Shown in pieces: positions 34,108-42,538 of a stretch of DNA of 64,000 nt. The stretch is from Poriferisodalis sp965208895 (GTDB lineage Bacteria; Actinomycetota; Acidimicrobiia; Acidimicrobiales; Poriferisodalaceae). How positions within the stretch are numbered: position 1 is the first letter of the stretch; each line of letters begins with the position of its first letter. The position numbers and the translations under genes are program-made. Where the stretch lies: positions 4,030,001 through 4,094,000 of the forward strand of contig NZ_OZ242363.1 in the NCBI RefSeq assembly GCF_965208895.1. Reading direction: 5' to 3'. Under the pieces are notes generated by a model that saw only the letters and a program-made list of their open reading frames with translations, ran no database searches and was not told the DNA's origin.

Positions 34108-34241
34108 GGAGAACTCCGGCTGTGAGTGGGCGAACGCGCCGAGACTACGCTCCGGCTCGCGCACGCACCGCTGCGCATCGCCCCGACTCGGCGGACGACT
34201 GAGGGCAGGCCACCGGTGCCGCTCAGCAGGGGGAGCGATCT

Positions 34242-35192
34242 ATGGACGTCGGCATCATCATCGGGGAGGCGACGCCGCTGGGATGGGAACGGTGGCGCCA
34301 TATCTGCCGGCTCATCGAGCGGCTGGAGTTCCGTTCGCTGTTCCGTTCCGACCACTACTTCAACGGCAAGCAGAAGGACGCCATCGACGTCTATCTGTCG
34401 TTCGTGATGGCCGCCGAGGAGACTGAGCGGATTCGCTTCGGCCCCTTGGTGACGCCGGTCACGTTTCGTGAGCCGGTGAACGTCGGCCGTATGGCCCAGC
34501 AGCTTGATGCACTCTCAGACGGGCGCTTCGTGATGGGTCTCGGCGCAGGCTGGTACCCCGACGAGCACGAGATCTACGGGGTGAACTTCCCCGCCGGCCC
34601 TGAGCGCTACGACCGGCTTGAAGAGGCGATCGCCCTGATGAAGGAGCTGTGGTACTCCGAGTCGGGCACGTTCGATGGCAGCTACTACCGGATTCAGGGC
34701 ACCAACTCCAAGCCCCACCCGCCCGCGGGGCGCCCACCCATCCTCATCGGGGGCACTGGGCCGCGGCGCACGCTGCGCATTGCCGCCGAGCACGCATACG
34801 AGTGGAATGCGACCCCGCTCGACATTGACGACTTCCGGGCCGCGAACGAGGCACTGGCCCGGCATTGCGAGGACTTCGGCCGTGATCCCGCAGACATCCG
34901 CAAGTCCATGCTCATCTTCGCCACGATCGGCCCCGACGAGCACCATGAGGAAGTGGTACTGCAGCGCTTCTTGGACATGATGGCCCCTGAGGGCTCAGGC
35001 ATCAGCCTGGAGGACGCCATTGCGGCGGGCCACGGACCGTGGCGGGGCTCGGTCTCCCAGCTGGTGGACCATTGCGGGCAGCTGCGCGACCTCGGTCTCG
35101 ACGAGGTGGTGTTCGAGCACTTCTGCCACGAGGACGACACGGTCCCCGAGTGGATCGCGGCCGAGGTCAAGCCGAGGCTCGAAGCACTCTGA
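34242..35192 (+). CDS. LLM-class (F420- or FMN-dependent) oxidoreductase
   Basis: A 316-residue luciferase-like TIM-barrel enzyme. The typical segments are LEFRSLFRSDHYF, LVTPVTFREPVNVGRMAQQL, DALSDGRFVMGLGAGWYPDE and HPPAGRPPILIGGTGPRRTL. These match actinobacterial F420-linked reductases or FMN monooxygenases. The cofactor cannot be settled from the sequence. The ribosome-binding site GGGGGAGCG precedes the ATG by a few bases. It stands at the head of a plus-strand run of oxidative catabolic genes. Confidence 0.88.
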   Translation: MDVGIIIGEATPLGWERWRHICRLIERLEFRSLFRSDHYFNGKQKDAIDVYLSFVMAAEETERIRFGPLVTPVTFREPVNVGRMAQQLDALSDGRFVMGLGAGWYPDEHEIYGVNFPAGPERYDRLEEAIALMKELWYSESGTFDGSYYRIQGTNSKPHPPAGRPPILIGGTGPRRTLRIAAEHAYEWNATPLDIDDFRAANEALARHCEDFGRDPADIRKSMLIFATIGPDEHHEEVVLQRFLDMMAPEGSGISLEDAIAAGHGPWRGSVSQLVDHCGQLRDLGLDEVVFEHFCHEDDTVPEWIAAEVKPRLEAL

Positions 35193-35330
35193 GCTGCCTC
35201 GCGACTTTCTCTGAGCGCAGTCAGATTTTTCGTAGCAACGGCGATTGTGACTATGCTCCGCAGCAGGACGCGGCAACCCAATTCAGGCAGTGGTTGCAGC
35301 GCATGTCAATACACGTCACGGGGGTAGCTC

Positions 35331-35903
35331 ATGACCGACACCATTGCGAAGCGCACGACGGCAGTGACGCCACGGGGGGTCAATCACCTCGTGCTGAACG
35401 TCCGCAACATGGAAGAATCGCATCACTTCTGGAGCGACCTGCTGGGGTTCAAGCAGGTCGGAGCGTTGGACTCAGACAAGTACAACGTGCCTCCCTACAA
35501 GATGCAGTTCTACAGCGGTGTCATCGACAACGTGAACCACCACGATGTCGCCTTGGTAGAGATGCCCCAGCTGCCCGAGGCGCCCGAGCAATGGGACATG
35601 TTCTCGGGTGCAAGCGCGGTCAATCACATTGCCATCGCGTACCCCGACAGGGAGTCCTGGCTGGAGCAGGTGCAATTCCTCAAGGAAAACGGCGTCAAGA
35701 TGAACCTGCGGGTCGACCACGGCATGACGCACAGCGTGTACATCAACGATCCCAACGGCTACGGCGTCGAGGTGCTCTACGAGCTGCCCGCCGAGGTCTG
35801 GGAACACGACATCAACGGTGCTCTCAACTACGCGGTGACCCTCTCCGAAGAGGACCTGCTGGTCGACACCACCGACTACGAGACCAACTTCGACCCAAGC
35901 TGA
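35331..35903 (+). CDS. VOC-family protein, extradiol dioxygenase/glyoxalase-like
   Basis: A 190-residue vicinal-oxygen-chelate protein. Two beta-alpha-beta-beta-beta modules start at GVNHLVLNVRNMEES and VNHIAIAYPDRESW. The His of the first, the His of the second and the Glu of GYGVEVLYELP can form the metal triad. Catechol 2,3-dioxygenase-type ring cleavage is plausible, but the short length also fits other VOC enzymes. The ATG has an upstream GGGGGTAG site. Its neighbours include a HpaB-like monooxygenase and an RraA-like aldolase, consistent with aromatic catabolism. Confidence 0.8.
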   Translation: MTDTIAKRTTAVTPRGVNHLVLNVRNMEESHHFWSDLLGFKQVGALDSDKYNVPPYKMQFYSGVIDNVNHHDVALVEMPQLPEAPEQWDMFSGASAVNHIAIAYPDRESWLEQVQFLKENGVKMNLRVDHGMTHSVYINDPNGYGVEVLYELPAEVWEHDINGALNYAVTLSEEDLLVDTTDYETNFDPS

Positions 35904-35982
35904 ATTCGGCTCGTCCGGACTGCCTCGTCACGTCCATTCCCGCCACGGCTCCGTGATCGTGGCGCGCCCCTAGGAGTCTTTG

Positions 35983-36951
35983 ATGCGCGCAATCCAGGTA
36001 ACCGAACCAGGAGGGCCTGAAGCGCTCGTCTGGACCGAAGTCGACGACCCGGTCGCCGAGGCCGGAATGCTGGTCGTCGATGTTGACGCCGCCGGGGTCA
36101 ACTACATCGACACGTACCACCGCAGCGGCCTCTATCCGGTGCCGCTCCCGTTCATCTCGGGCGTGGAGGGCGCCGGCAGCGTCGCCGAGGTCGGCGAAGG
36201 CGTCGAGGGGTTCGCAGTCGGCGATCAGGTGGCGTGGACTGGGCACCCCGGCTCCTACGCAGAGAAGGCGAGAGTCCCCGCCCGCGTGGCGGTCGTGCTG
36301 CCCGAAGGGGCCAGTACCGAACTGGGCGCCGCCACGATGCTGCAGGGCATGACCGCCCACTTTCTGGCCTGCTCGACGTTTCCGCTGGAGCCGGGTCACC
36401 GCTGCCAGATCCATGCGGGTGCTGGTGGTGTGGGGCTGCTGCTCATCCAGATCGCCAAGCTGCGCGGTGCCGAGGTCTTCACGACGGTGGGCACAGCGGC
36501 GAAGGCTGAGCTGGCGGCGGGCGCTGGCGCCGACCACGTCATCAACTACCGCGACGAGGATTTCGGCGACGCCGTCGAGCGGATTGCCGGGCCGCGGCCG
36601 TTGGATGTGGTCTATGACGGCGTCGGTGCCGACACGTTCGACCGCGGCCTCGACGTCCTGCGTCCACGCGGGACGATGGCCACCTTCGGCAATGCCTCAG
36701 GACCGGTGCCGCCGATGGCGCCGCTGCGTCTGTCGGCCGGCGGGTCGCTGTTTCTCACCCGGCCGACGCTCGGCGACCACACCGCCACCCGCGCAGAGCT
36801 CGAAGCCCGGGCCAACGACCTGTTCGGCTGGATCGCCGAGGGTCGACTCGATGTGCGCATCGGCGCTCGCTTCGCGATGTCCGAAGCCCGCGCGGCTCAC
36901 GAGGCTCTCCAAGGCCGCGAAACGACCGGCAAGGTTCTGCTCATTCCCTGA
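35983..36951 (+). CDS. NADPH:quinone reductase-like medium-chain oxidoreductase
   Basis: A 322-residue zinc-independent member of the medium-chain dehydrogenase/reductase superfamily, quinone oxidoreductase type. Key segments are MRAIQVTEPGGPEAL, RSGLYPVPLPFISGVEGAG, MLQGMTAHFL and the NADPH-binding HAGAGGVGLLLIQIAK. The catalytic-zinc cysteines of alcohol dehydrogenases are absent. ATG 35983 has AGGAG at 35972-35976. It directly precedes one copy of a dispersed hairpin repeat that may terminate it. Confidence 0.9.
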   Translation: MRAIQVTEPGGPEALVWTEVDDPVAEAGMLVVDVDAAGVNYIDTYHRSGLYPVPLPFISGVEGAGSVAEVGEGVEGFAVGDQVAWTGHPGSYAEKARVPARVAVVLPEGASTELGAATMLQGMTAHFLACSTFPLEPGHRCQIHAGAGGVGLLLIQIAKLRGAEVFTTVGTAAKAELAAGAGADHVINYRDEDFGDAVERIAGPRPLDVVYDGVGADTFDRGLDVLRPRGTMATFGNASGPVPPMAPLRLSAGGSLFLTRPTLGDHTATRAELEARANDLFGWIAEGRLDVRIGARFAMSEARAAHEALQGRETTGKVLLIP

Positions 36952-37010
36952 GCCCAGATCCCCCGGTCGGGTTGTGGCGGTGGTGGGCATCCGCCAGAAA
37001 GGCCTCCTGA
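36952..37010 (+). repeat. Dispersed hairpin repeat family B, copy 1
   Basis: This segment after the quinone reductase stop matches 43349-43410 over about 60 bases, including GCCCAGA, GGGTTGTGGCG and AAAGGCCTCCTGA. Its core folds as GGTGG-loop-CCGCC; the other copy has GGTGG-loop-CCACC, so a T-G pair here is T-A there. Both copies directly follow a stop codon, consistent with a terminator or mRNA-stabilising element. Confidence 0.65.
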
Positions 37011-37025
37011 CGTGACATTTTGCCG

Positions 37026-37054
37026 TTGACGATATTTCAGACGAAACGATATGG
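37026..37054 (+). promoter_or_regulatory. Possible sigma-70-type promoter
   Basis: TTGACG at 37026-37031 is followed 16-17 bases later by GATATG/ATATGG (37048-37054). The region is distinctly more AT-rich than its surroundings and lies about 85 bases before the small membrane protein gene. Confidence 0.35.
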
Positions 37055-37135
37055 TCCGACGGAGTGATCTTGCCAACAATTGCCGTAATATCAGAGTGCT
37101 AATCGCTGTAAAGACCTGACCGTGGCGGCCATGCA

Positions 37136-37540
37136 ATGAAGGGACGCACCCACCCTAATGAAGCACGCTGGATCAGCTTCATCGGTCTTGCATATTGGAT
37201 TTCAATGTCGATCCTTCTGTTCGCGCTGAAAGGTGACGAACTTGACTTAGACAGTGTGTTCCCACTTGTTGGGCAGAGCGGTGGAGCCACGACTTCTTAT
37301 GGGCCGACGCCGCCCAATCCACCAGGCGCGGTGGTAGCTGCATTCTGGACTGTCGGGATCATCGTTGGGCTTCCCATCGGGGTTCCAGCCCGCGCAATGG
37401 TCGCGGTTCTTCGTCTGAGCTCGATAGCCATCGGAATCTGCCTTCTTGTATCCATTCTTCGCCTCGGAATACTGTTGGTACCTGTACTATTCCTTCAGTG
37501 GATGGCCCTCGAGCGACAGCGCTCGGCTGGTTCGCCGTAG
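37136..37540 (+). CDS. Small membrane protein of unknown function
   Basis: A 134-residue hydrophobic protein. Three membrane segments are apparent: WISFIGLAYWISMSILLFAL (about 12-31), VVAAFWTVGIIVGLPIGV (about 66-84) and a longer one from SSIAIGICLLVSILRLGILL (about 94-113) onward. A Gly/Pro-rich extracytoplasmic loop (SGGATTSYGPTPPNPPG) joins the first two. I do not recognise a family. Lower GC than its neighbours and the nearby ATPase/TOPRIM pair suggest it may belong to an acquired segment (37020-39380). Start is the ATG at 37136; no strong ribosome-binding site is visible. Confidence 0.5.
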   Translation: MKGRTHPNEARWISFIGLAYWISMSILLFALKGDELDLDSVFPLVGQSGGATTSYGPTPPNPPGAVVAAFWTVGIIVGLPIGVPARAMVAVLRLSSIAIGICLLVSILRLGILLVPVLFLQWMALERQRSAGSP

Positions 37541-37618
37541 AAGGGCACAACGCACATCTCGAGTGTTTCTAAGCGATTGCGTAGCTTGAATCCACCGGGT
37601 CTGTCAGACGTTCCCGTG

Positions 37619-38236
37619 TCAGGGGAAGACGCGGTGCAGCCAACGTACGAAAGACCGCGCGGCAGGCCGCTGCACATCGAATACGCCTGCGCTGATGGAC
37701 GTGCCCAAACGACCGCCGGCGGTGCGGACGGCGAGCCATGCGTGGATTCTGGCCTTGGTGCGCTTGCTGAGCTGGTCACCCGGCACCTGCTCGATGTACT
37801 GCCGGGCGAGTTCCCATACTTCATCGCTTGGCGGGATGAGTTCAGCGAGGAAGTCTTCGAGTTCGCCTGGTCCTTGATTGTCGGGCATGAGCCAGACTCC
37901 CACCATGGGCACGCCGTCTGCGCTTGGCGTCACGACCGTGCCGCCCGGCTCAGGTGTCGTCGGGAGTGGGGCGCCGACCCGCTCGACGGCATCTCTGATG
38001 CTCTGCCATCGCGCCTGCGGATCGGAGTTTGCATCGATGACGATGCCCAGCGCGGTTCGGCCCGGCACCTTGGCATGCGCTTCGATCTCTTCTCTCATCT
38101 GGGAAACGCCGCCCATTTGGGCAATGTCGAAGTTCGCCGCTGCCTGCGTCTGCTCGCAAAGATGCCCGATGACGTGCTCGTCATCCGCGCCTTCGACCAG
38201 CAGCAAGCGCGGGCCAGCAGCACCGTCGGCAGCCAC
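37619..38236 (-). CDS. DUF3226 / TOPRIM-like protein paired with AAA ATPase
   Basis: A 205-residue protein of the DUF3226 type, with a TOPRIM-like fold. The conserved Glu lies in LLLVEGADDEHVIGHL and the acidic cluster in LGIVIDANSDPQARW. VWLMPDNQGPGELEDFLAEL is the characteristic third segment, followed by a helical tail. The GTG at 38236 lies 7 bases after the ATPase stop; an open frame further upstream is antisense-like and not needed. With the AAA ATPase it resembles split OLD nucleases and the ATPase-TOPRIM logic of PARIS or Gabija. Nuclease activity and defence role are inferred. Confidence 0.75.
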   Translation of the reverse strand: MAADGAAGPRLLLVEGADDEHVIGHLCEQTQAAANFDIAQMGGVSQMREEIEAHAKVPGRTALGIVIDANSDPQARWQSIRDAVERVGAPLPTTPEPGGTVVTPSADGVPMVGVWLMPDNQGPGELEDFLAELIPPSDEVWELARQYIEQVPGDQLSKRTKARIHAWLAVRTAGGRLGTSISAGVFDVQRPAARSFVRWLHRVFP

Positions 38237-38243
38237 GAGAGGA

Positions 38244-39380
38244 TTACCTGATCTCGATGCCTCGCTCCGCTGCAACCCGGAGCGTGTCCTCGCTGTACTC
38301 GATCGCTCGAAGATCGCCATTGTCGAGGCGCTCGAGGCGAACCGCGATGCCTTCGGACCGTTCGTCCTTGCTAGCGGCAAGAGCGAATCCTTCGACACAG
38401 TCCCAGCTGTGAGTTGTCGCGATGACTTGCACGTTGTGGTCGCGAGAAGCCTGAAACACCAAGCGCCAATAGTCGGTCTGCAACGAGTGGTGGATGCCGT
38501 TCTCGGCCTCGTCGATCAGGAGGAAGCCGTCGGCCGCGTTGGAGAATGCAATCGCCAGACCAAAGAGCCGGGCAGCGCCGTCACCAAGGCTGCGGAGCGG
38601 GACGCGATCACCATCGTCGAGACCGACCACGATTCGCCGCTCGCGAGATCGCGCAGACCCAGCCACGGCAGCGATGCGAACGATAGTGCCATCACATGCG
38701 AGCTGCAACGCATCGAGTGCCAGCTCCTCTCTCGGCCCGGCTGCGAGCTCATCCCAGTGCGCTGCCGCTTGACGATTGCCCGGCAGGCCGGGTCCCAGCG
38801 CTACACACGCGACGCTGGCAGGCCATTCCGCTTCTTGGACCCAGTGCCGCGACCGTCGGCCGTGCAGGAACAGCGGTTCATAGGCACGGTCGATCTTGTC
38901 AAAGACCGGCAGATACTGCTGGTACTGCCCGACTTTGACCTGCAGGATCGGGCTGTCGAGCGGCCCGCTGCGGGACTCGAACAGCTTCAGCTGATCTCTT
39001 GAGACGTCTTCGGGCGCAACGATCGTCGCACAGACACGCGACTCGCCTGAATCGGGGCCCACCGTGAAGCTGCTCTGCAGCTCAGGACGACGCCCTGTGA
39101 ACAGCGCCTCGAAGACAGGACGTTCGTCCCAGCCGTCGTCATCGTCGGGCCACGTCTCGAGTTCCTCATGTCGCGTAAGGATGCCGTGGAGCGCAACTAT
39201 GCTTCCGCGCTCTGCGTAGAGGCGGACAGCGTCAAGGACCGTCGTCTTGCCGACCCCGTTGCGGCCGGCGAGCAGCGTGACACGTCCGAGGCGTTTCATG
39301 TCCAAGCGGGGGATGCCGCGGAAGCCCCGAATCTGCATCGAGGGCAAATGCAGGCCGTCAGTCGTCATGTGTTCGGACAC
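38244..39380 (-). CDS. AAA-family ATPase (AAA_15/OLD-like)
   Basis: A 378-residue ABC-type ATPase. IRGFRGIPRLDMKRLGRVTL leads into Walker A LLAGRNGVGKTTVLDA. RSLGDGAARLFGLAIAF is the signature-like helix, GFLLIDEAENGIHHS Walker B and VIATTHSWDCVEGF the H-loop. This is the ATPase half of OLD-type systems without the fused TOPRIM; that function sits in the next gene, 7 bases downstream. The first ATG is at 39380, but an ATG 12 bases in is equally possible. It is unrelated in detail to the ATPase at 14737, though of the same superfamily. Regulation is unclear; the 135-bp divergent gap to the monooxygenase holds both promoters. Confidence 0.82.
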   Translation of the reverse strand: MSEHMTTDGLHLPSMQIRGFRGIPRLDMKRLGRVTLLAGRNGVGKTTVLDAVRLYAERGSIVALHGILTRHEELETWPDDDDGWDERPVFEALFTGRRPELQSSFTVGPDSGESRVCATIVAPEDVSRDQLKLFESRSGPLDSPILQVKVGQYQQYLPVFDKIDRAYEPLFLHGRRSRHWVQEAEWPASVACVALGPGLPGNRQAAAHWDELAAGPREELALDALQLACDGTIVRIAAVAGSARSRERRIVVGLDDGDRVPLRSLGDGAARLFGLAIAFSNAADGFLLIDEAENGIHHSLQTDYWRLVFQASRDHNVQVIATTHSWDCVEGFALAASKDERSEGIAVRLERLDNGDLRAIEYSEDTLRVAAERGIEIR

Positions 39381-39515
39381 GCTTCACCCGCCGGACCGGC
39401 TGCGAATCTGAGCGTATCGCGCCTTGGTCTCAGCTTTGCACTGAGCCCCGGAATCCCGATCTGCGTGCTGCGTTAGTGTCGGGGCCGCGTTCAGGGGAAC
39501 GTGACAGGGGGAACT

Positions 39516-41081
39516 ATGAGCGAATCAGTCGAGACATGGTCGCCGATGACCGGCGACGAGTACGTCGAGAGCCTGCGCGACGGGCGCACGGTGTACTTCC
39601 AGGGCGACAAGGTTCGAGACGTCACCACGCACCCGGCGTTCCGCAACAGCGTGCGCTCGATCGCCCGGCTGTACGACGCATTGCACGATCCCGACCAGCA
39701 AGACGTGCTGATGTGCGACACCGACACCGGATCGGGCGGCAAGACCCACAAGTTCTTCCGTGTGCCCCACAGCGCTGATGATCTCGTCGGTGCCCGGGAC
39801 GCAATTGCTGGCTGGCAGCGCTTGACCTATGGGTGGATGGGCCGCAGCCCCGACTACAAGGCCTCGTTCTTGGGCACGCTGGGCGCCTTCCCGGAGTTCT
39901 ACGGCGACTACAGCGAGAACGCCCAGTACTGGTACCGCCGCAGCCAGGAAGAGGTGTCGTACTGGAATCACGCCATCGTTCACCCGCCGGTCGACCGCCA
40001 CCTCGGTGCTGACCAGATTGCCGACGTCTGCATGCACGTCGAACGGGAGACCGACAACGGTCTCATCGTGTCGGGCGCGAAGGTGGTGGCCACGGGCTCG
40101 GCATTGACCCACTACAACTTCATTGCCCATTTCGGCCCCGTGCCGTTGCAAGATCCCCAGTACGCGATCGTTTGCACGACGCCGATGGAAGCCGATGGCG
40201 TGAAGCTCATCTGCCGCAACTCCTATGAGCTGCAGGCGGCGGCTACGGGCAGCGTGTTCGACTACCCCCTGTCGAGCCGGTTGGATGAGAACGACTCGAT
40301 CCTGGTGTTCGACAAGGTATTGATCCCGTGGGAGAACGTGTTCCTCTACGGCGACATCGAGAACGCCAACAACTTCTTCCCTGCGTCGGGCTTCATCCCG
40401 CGTTTCACCTTTCACGGTCTGGCCAGGCTGTGCGTGAAGCTGGACTTCATCGCCGGTCTGCTGTCGAAAGCGCTGCGGGCGACCGGCACCCGTGGGTTCC
40501 GGGGCGTGCAGGCCAACCTGGGTGAGGTGATCGCCATCCGCAACCTGATGTGGGGCCTCAGCGATGCCATGGCCAAGAGCCCCGACCCGTGGGAGAACGG
40601 TGCGGTGCAGCCCGCGCTGCTCTATGGCATGGCCTACCGCACGTTCACGCCGTACTTTTACCCGCGCATCAAGGACATCGTGGAATCGGTCGTCGGATCG
40701 GGGTTGATCTACGTCAACTCGAATGCGAAGGACTTCAGCTCTGACGAGATCCGGCCGTACCTGGAGCGCTACGTGCGGGGCTCGAACGACATCCCCGCGA
40801 TGGAGCGGATGAAGATCATGAAGTTGCTGTGGGATGCCATGGGCAGCGAATTCGGTGGCCGCCATGAGCTGTACGAGCGCAACTACGCCGGCAACAACGA
40901 GCAGATCCGCTACGAGAACCTCGATGTGGCCGACTTCGAGATCCCCGGCATGGGCTCGATGACGCAGATGCTGGAGGGCTTCGCCGAGCAGTGCATGTCC
41001 GAGTACGACCTCGACGGCTGGAACCTGCCGGGCTTCTTCAACCCTGATGACGTCTCCATCGTGGGCCGCGACTGGGACTGA
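39516..41081 (+). CDS. 4-hydroxyphenylacetate 3-hydroxylase-like (HpaB family) monooxygenase
   Basis: A 521-residue flavin-dependent monooxygenase of the HpaB/PvcC acyl-CoA-dehydrogenase-like fold. The N-terminal MTGDEYVESLRDGRTVYFQG and GWMGRSPDY, the central FHGLARLCVKLDFIAGL and the C-terminal ERYVRGSNDIPAMERMKIMK match the family. Such enzymes ortho-hydroxylate phenols using FADH2 from a separate reductase, which is not seen nearby. ATG 39516 follows AGGGGGAACT. Substrate is unknown; the context suggests a hydroxylated aromatic compound. Confidence 0.88.
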   Translation: MSESVETWSPMTGDEYVESLRDGRTVYFQGDKVRDVTTHPAFRNSVRSIARLYDALHDPDQQDVLMCDTDTGSGGKTHKFFRVPHSADDLVGARDAIAGWQRLTYGWMGRSPDYKASFLGTLGAFPEFYGDYSENAQYWYRRSQEEVSYWNHAIVHPPVDRHLGADQIADVCMHVERETDNGLIVSGAKVVATGSALTHYNFIAHFGPVPLQDPQYAIVCTTPMEADGVKLICRNSYELQAAATGSVFDYPLSSRLDENDSILVFDKVLIPWENVFLYGDIENANNFFPASGFIPRFTFHGLARLCVKLDFIAGLLSKALRATGTRGFRGVQANLGEVIAIRNLMWGLSDAMAKSPDPWENGAVQPALLYGMAYRTFTPYFYPRIKDIVESVVGSGLIYVNSNAKDFSSDEIRPYLERYVRGSNDIPAMERMKIMKLLWDAMGSEFGGRHELYERNYAGNNEQIRYENLDVADFEIPGMGSMTQMLEGFAEQCMSEYDLDGWNLPGFFNPDDVSIVGRDWD

Positions 41082-41149
41082 GCCAGCGGGCTGAGCGACT
41101 CGGCCGGCGGTCGCGCCGCGCCGCCGCAACCTCAGATGCATCACAGAGT

Positions 41150-41187
41150 CGAACGCGGAGTAGGTTTTTTCTGCTTGTCCGCGTTCG
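41150..41187. promoter_or_regulatory. Perfect 10-bp inverted repeat upstream of the LLM gene
   Basis: Arms CGAACGCGGA (41150-41159) and TCCGCGTTCG (41178-41187) are perfect, separated by 18 bases containing a T6 run. It lies between the HpaB-like gene and the LLM gene, 55 bases before the GTG start. It could be an operator, or a terminator/attenuator. Confidence 0.5.
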
Positions 41188-41242
41188 CTTGCGCGCCCAG
41201 CAATACGAGCCGGCACCTCGTCCGTCATCCAAGGAGCACACC

Positions 41243-42538
41243 GTGAAGTCCATCTTCTTCCACCTGATGCCGTACCCGGAGCTCCCGCCGGACTTCCCTG
41301 AGCAGCACCGTTCGGTGTGGGTCGATATCGACCCCAAGCTCTACGACCCCGCTGTCGGCCACCGGACCTACAACGCGTATCTCGATCAGCTCGAATTTGC
41401 GGGCCAGTGCGGGTTCGACGCCGTGGGCATCAACGAGCACCACTCGAATGGCTACGGGCTGATGCCGAGCCCGAACATCATCGCTGCGGCGCTGTCTCGC
41501 AACTGCCCCGACACCAACATCGTCGTGCTGGGGGACTCGGTGGCCCTGTACAACCCGCCGCTGAGGGTGGCCGAGGAGATCGCCATGCTCGACGGCATCA
41601 CCGGCGGGCGCATGATCGCGGGCTTCCCGGTGGGCTCGCCGATGGACACGATCTACGCCTACGGGCAGAACCCGGCCACGCTGCGCGAGCGTTACCACGA
41701 GGGCGTGGATCTCATCCGGCAGGCGTGGACGTCGGACGAGGTGTTCAGCTTCAACGGCAACTACAACAAGCTGCGCTACGTCAACGTGTGGCCCCGGCCC
41801 GTACAGCAGCCCCACCCGCCGATCTGGATTCCCGGCGGCGGCTCGGTGGACACGTGGGACTGGTGCGCCGCTGAGGATCTCGTGTACTGCTACCTGAGCT
41901 ACTTCGGCTACAAGGCCGGGCTGCGCACCATGCAGGGGTTCTGGAAGAAGGTCCAGGATCTGGGCAAGGAGACCAACCCGTTCCAGGGCGGCTTCGCTCA
42001 GTTCATTGCCGTGGCCGACACTGAGGCCGAGGCTTGGGATCTGTACCGCGAGCCGGCCGAGTACTTCTTCAACACCTGCCTGCACGTGTACGCCGGCTAC
42101 GCAGACCCGCCCGGCTACAAGACGCCCAACACGGTGCGTGCCGGCGTGGAAGGCATGGTCGAGCGGGCCGCCCGGGAGGCCACCGCCCGCCGCGAAGCCA
42201 ACGCAGCCGATGCTGCCAAGGCAGGCGCAGCGAAGGCGTCGTACGGCTCGAAGAAGCTGACCTTCGAGGCAATGGTCGAGAAGGGCTACATCATCTTGGG
42301 CAATCCCACCCAGGTCACCGAGCAGGTGCACGAGCTGGCCACCACCATGAACGTCGGTCATCTGATGGTCTTCAGCCACTTCGGCAACATGGATCCCGAG
42401 CTGGTGAAGATGAACACCGAGATGTACGCGACCAAGGTGATGCCCGAGGTCGCCGGTCTGTTCGAGGACACCTACGAGGATCACTGGTGGCCCAAGGCCG
42501 ACCATCAGCTCGCACCGGTCGGAAGCCGCGCGCAGTGA
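41243..42538 (+). CDS. LLM-class flavin-dependent oxidoreductase (alkanal-monooxygenase-like)
   Basis: A 431-residue luciferase-like enzyme. Recognisable parts are FAGQCGFDAVGINEHHSNGY, VVLGDSVALYNPPLRVAEE, MLDGITGGRMIAGFPVGS and HPPIWIPGGGSVDTW. This longer form resembles two-component FMNH2-dependent monooxygenases. The GTG at 41243 has AAGGAG at 41231-41236, so an upstream in-frame start is unlikely. The stop overlaps the next gene's GTG by 4 bases, coupling it to an alpha/beta hydrolase. It may act on the product of the HpaB-like enzyme. Confidence 0.88.
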   Translation: MKSIFFHLMPYPELPPDFPEQHRSVWVDIDPKLYDPAVGHRTYNAYLDQLEFAGQCGFDAVGINEHHSNGYGLMPSPNIIAAALSRNCPDTNIVVLGDSVALYNPPLRVAEEIAMLDGITGGRMIAGFPVGSPMDTIYAYGQNPATLRERYHEGVDLIRQAWTSDEVFSFNGNYNKLRYVNVWPRPVQQPHPPIWIPGGGSVDTWDWCAAEDLVYCYLSYFGYKAGLRTMQGFWKKVQDLGKETNPFQGGFAQFIAVADTEAEAWDLYREPAEYFFNTCLHVYAGYADPPGYKTPNTVRAGVEGMVERAAREATARREANAADAAKAGAAKASYGSKKLTFEAMVEKGYIILGNPTQVTEQVHELATTMNVGHLMVFSHFGNMDPELVKMNTEMYATKVMPEVAGLFEDTYEDHWWPKADHQLAPVGSRAQ

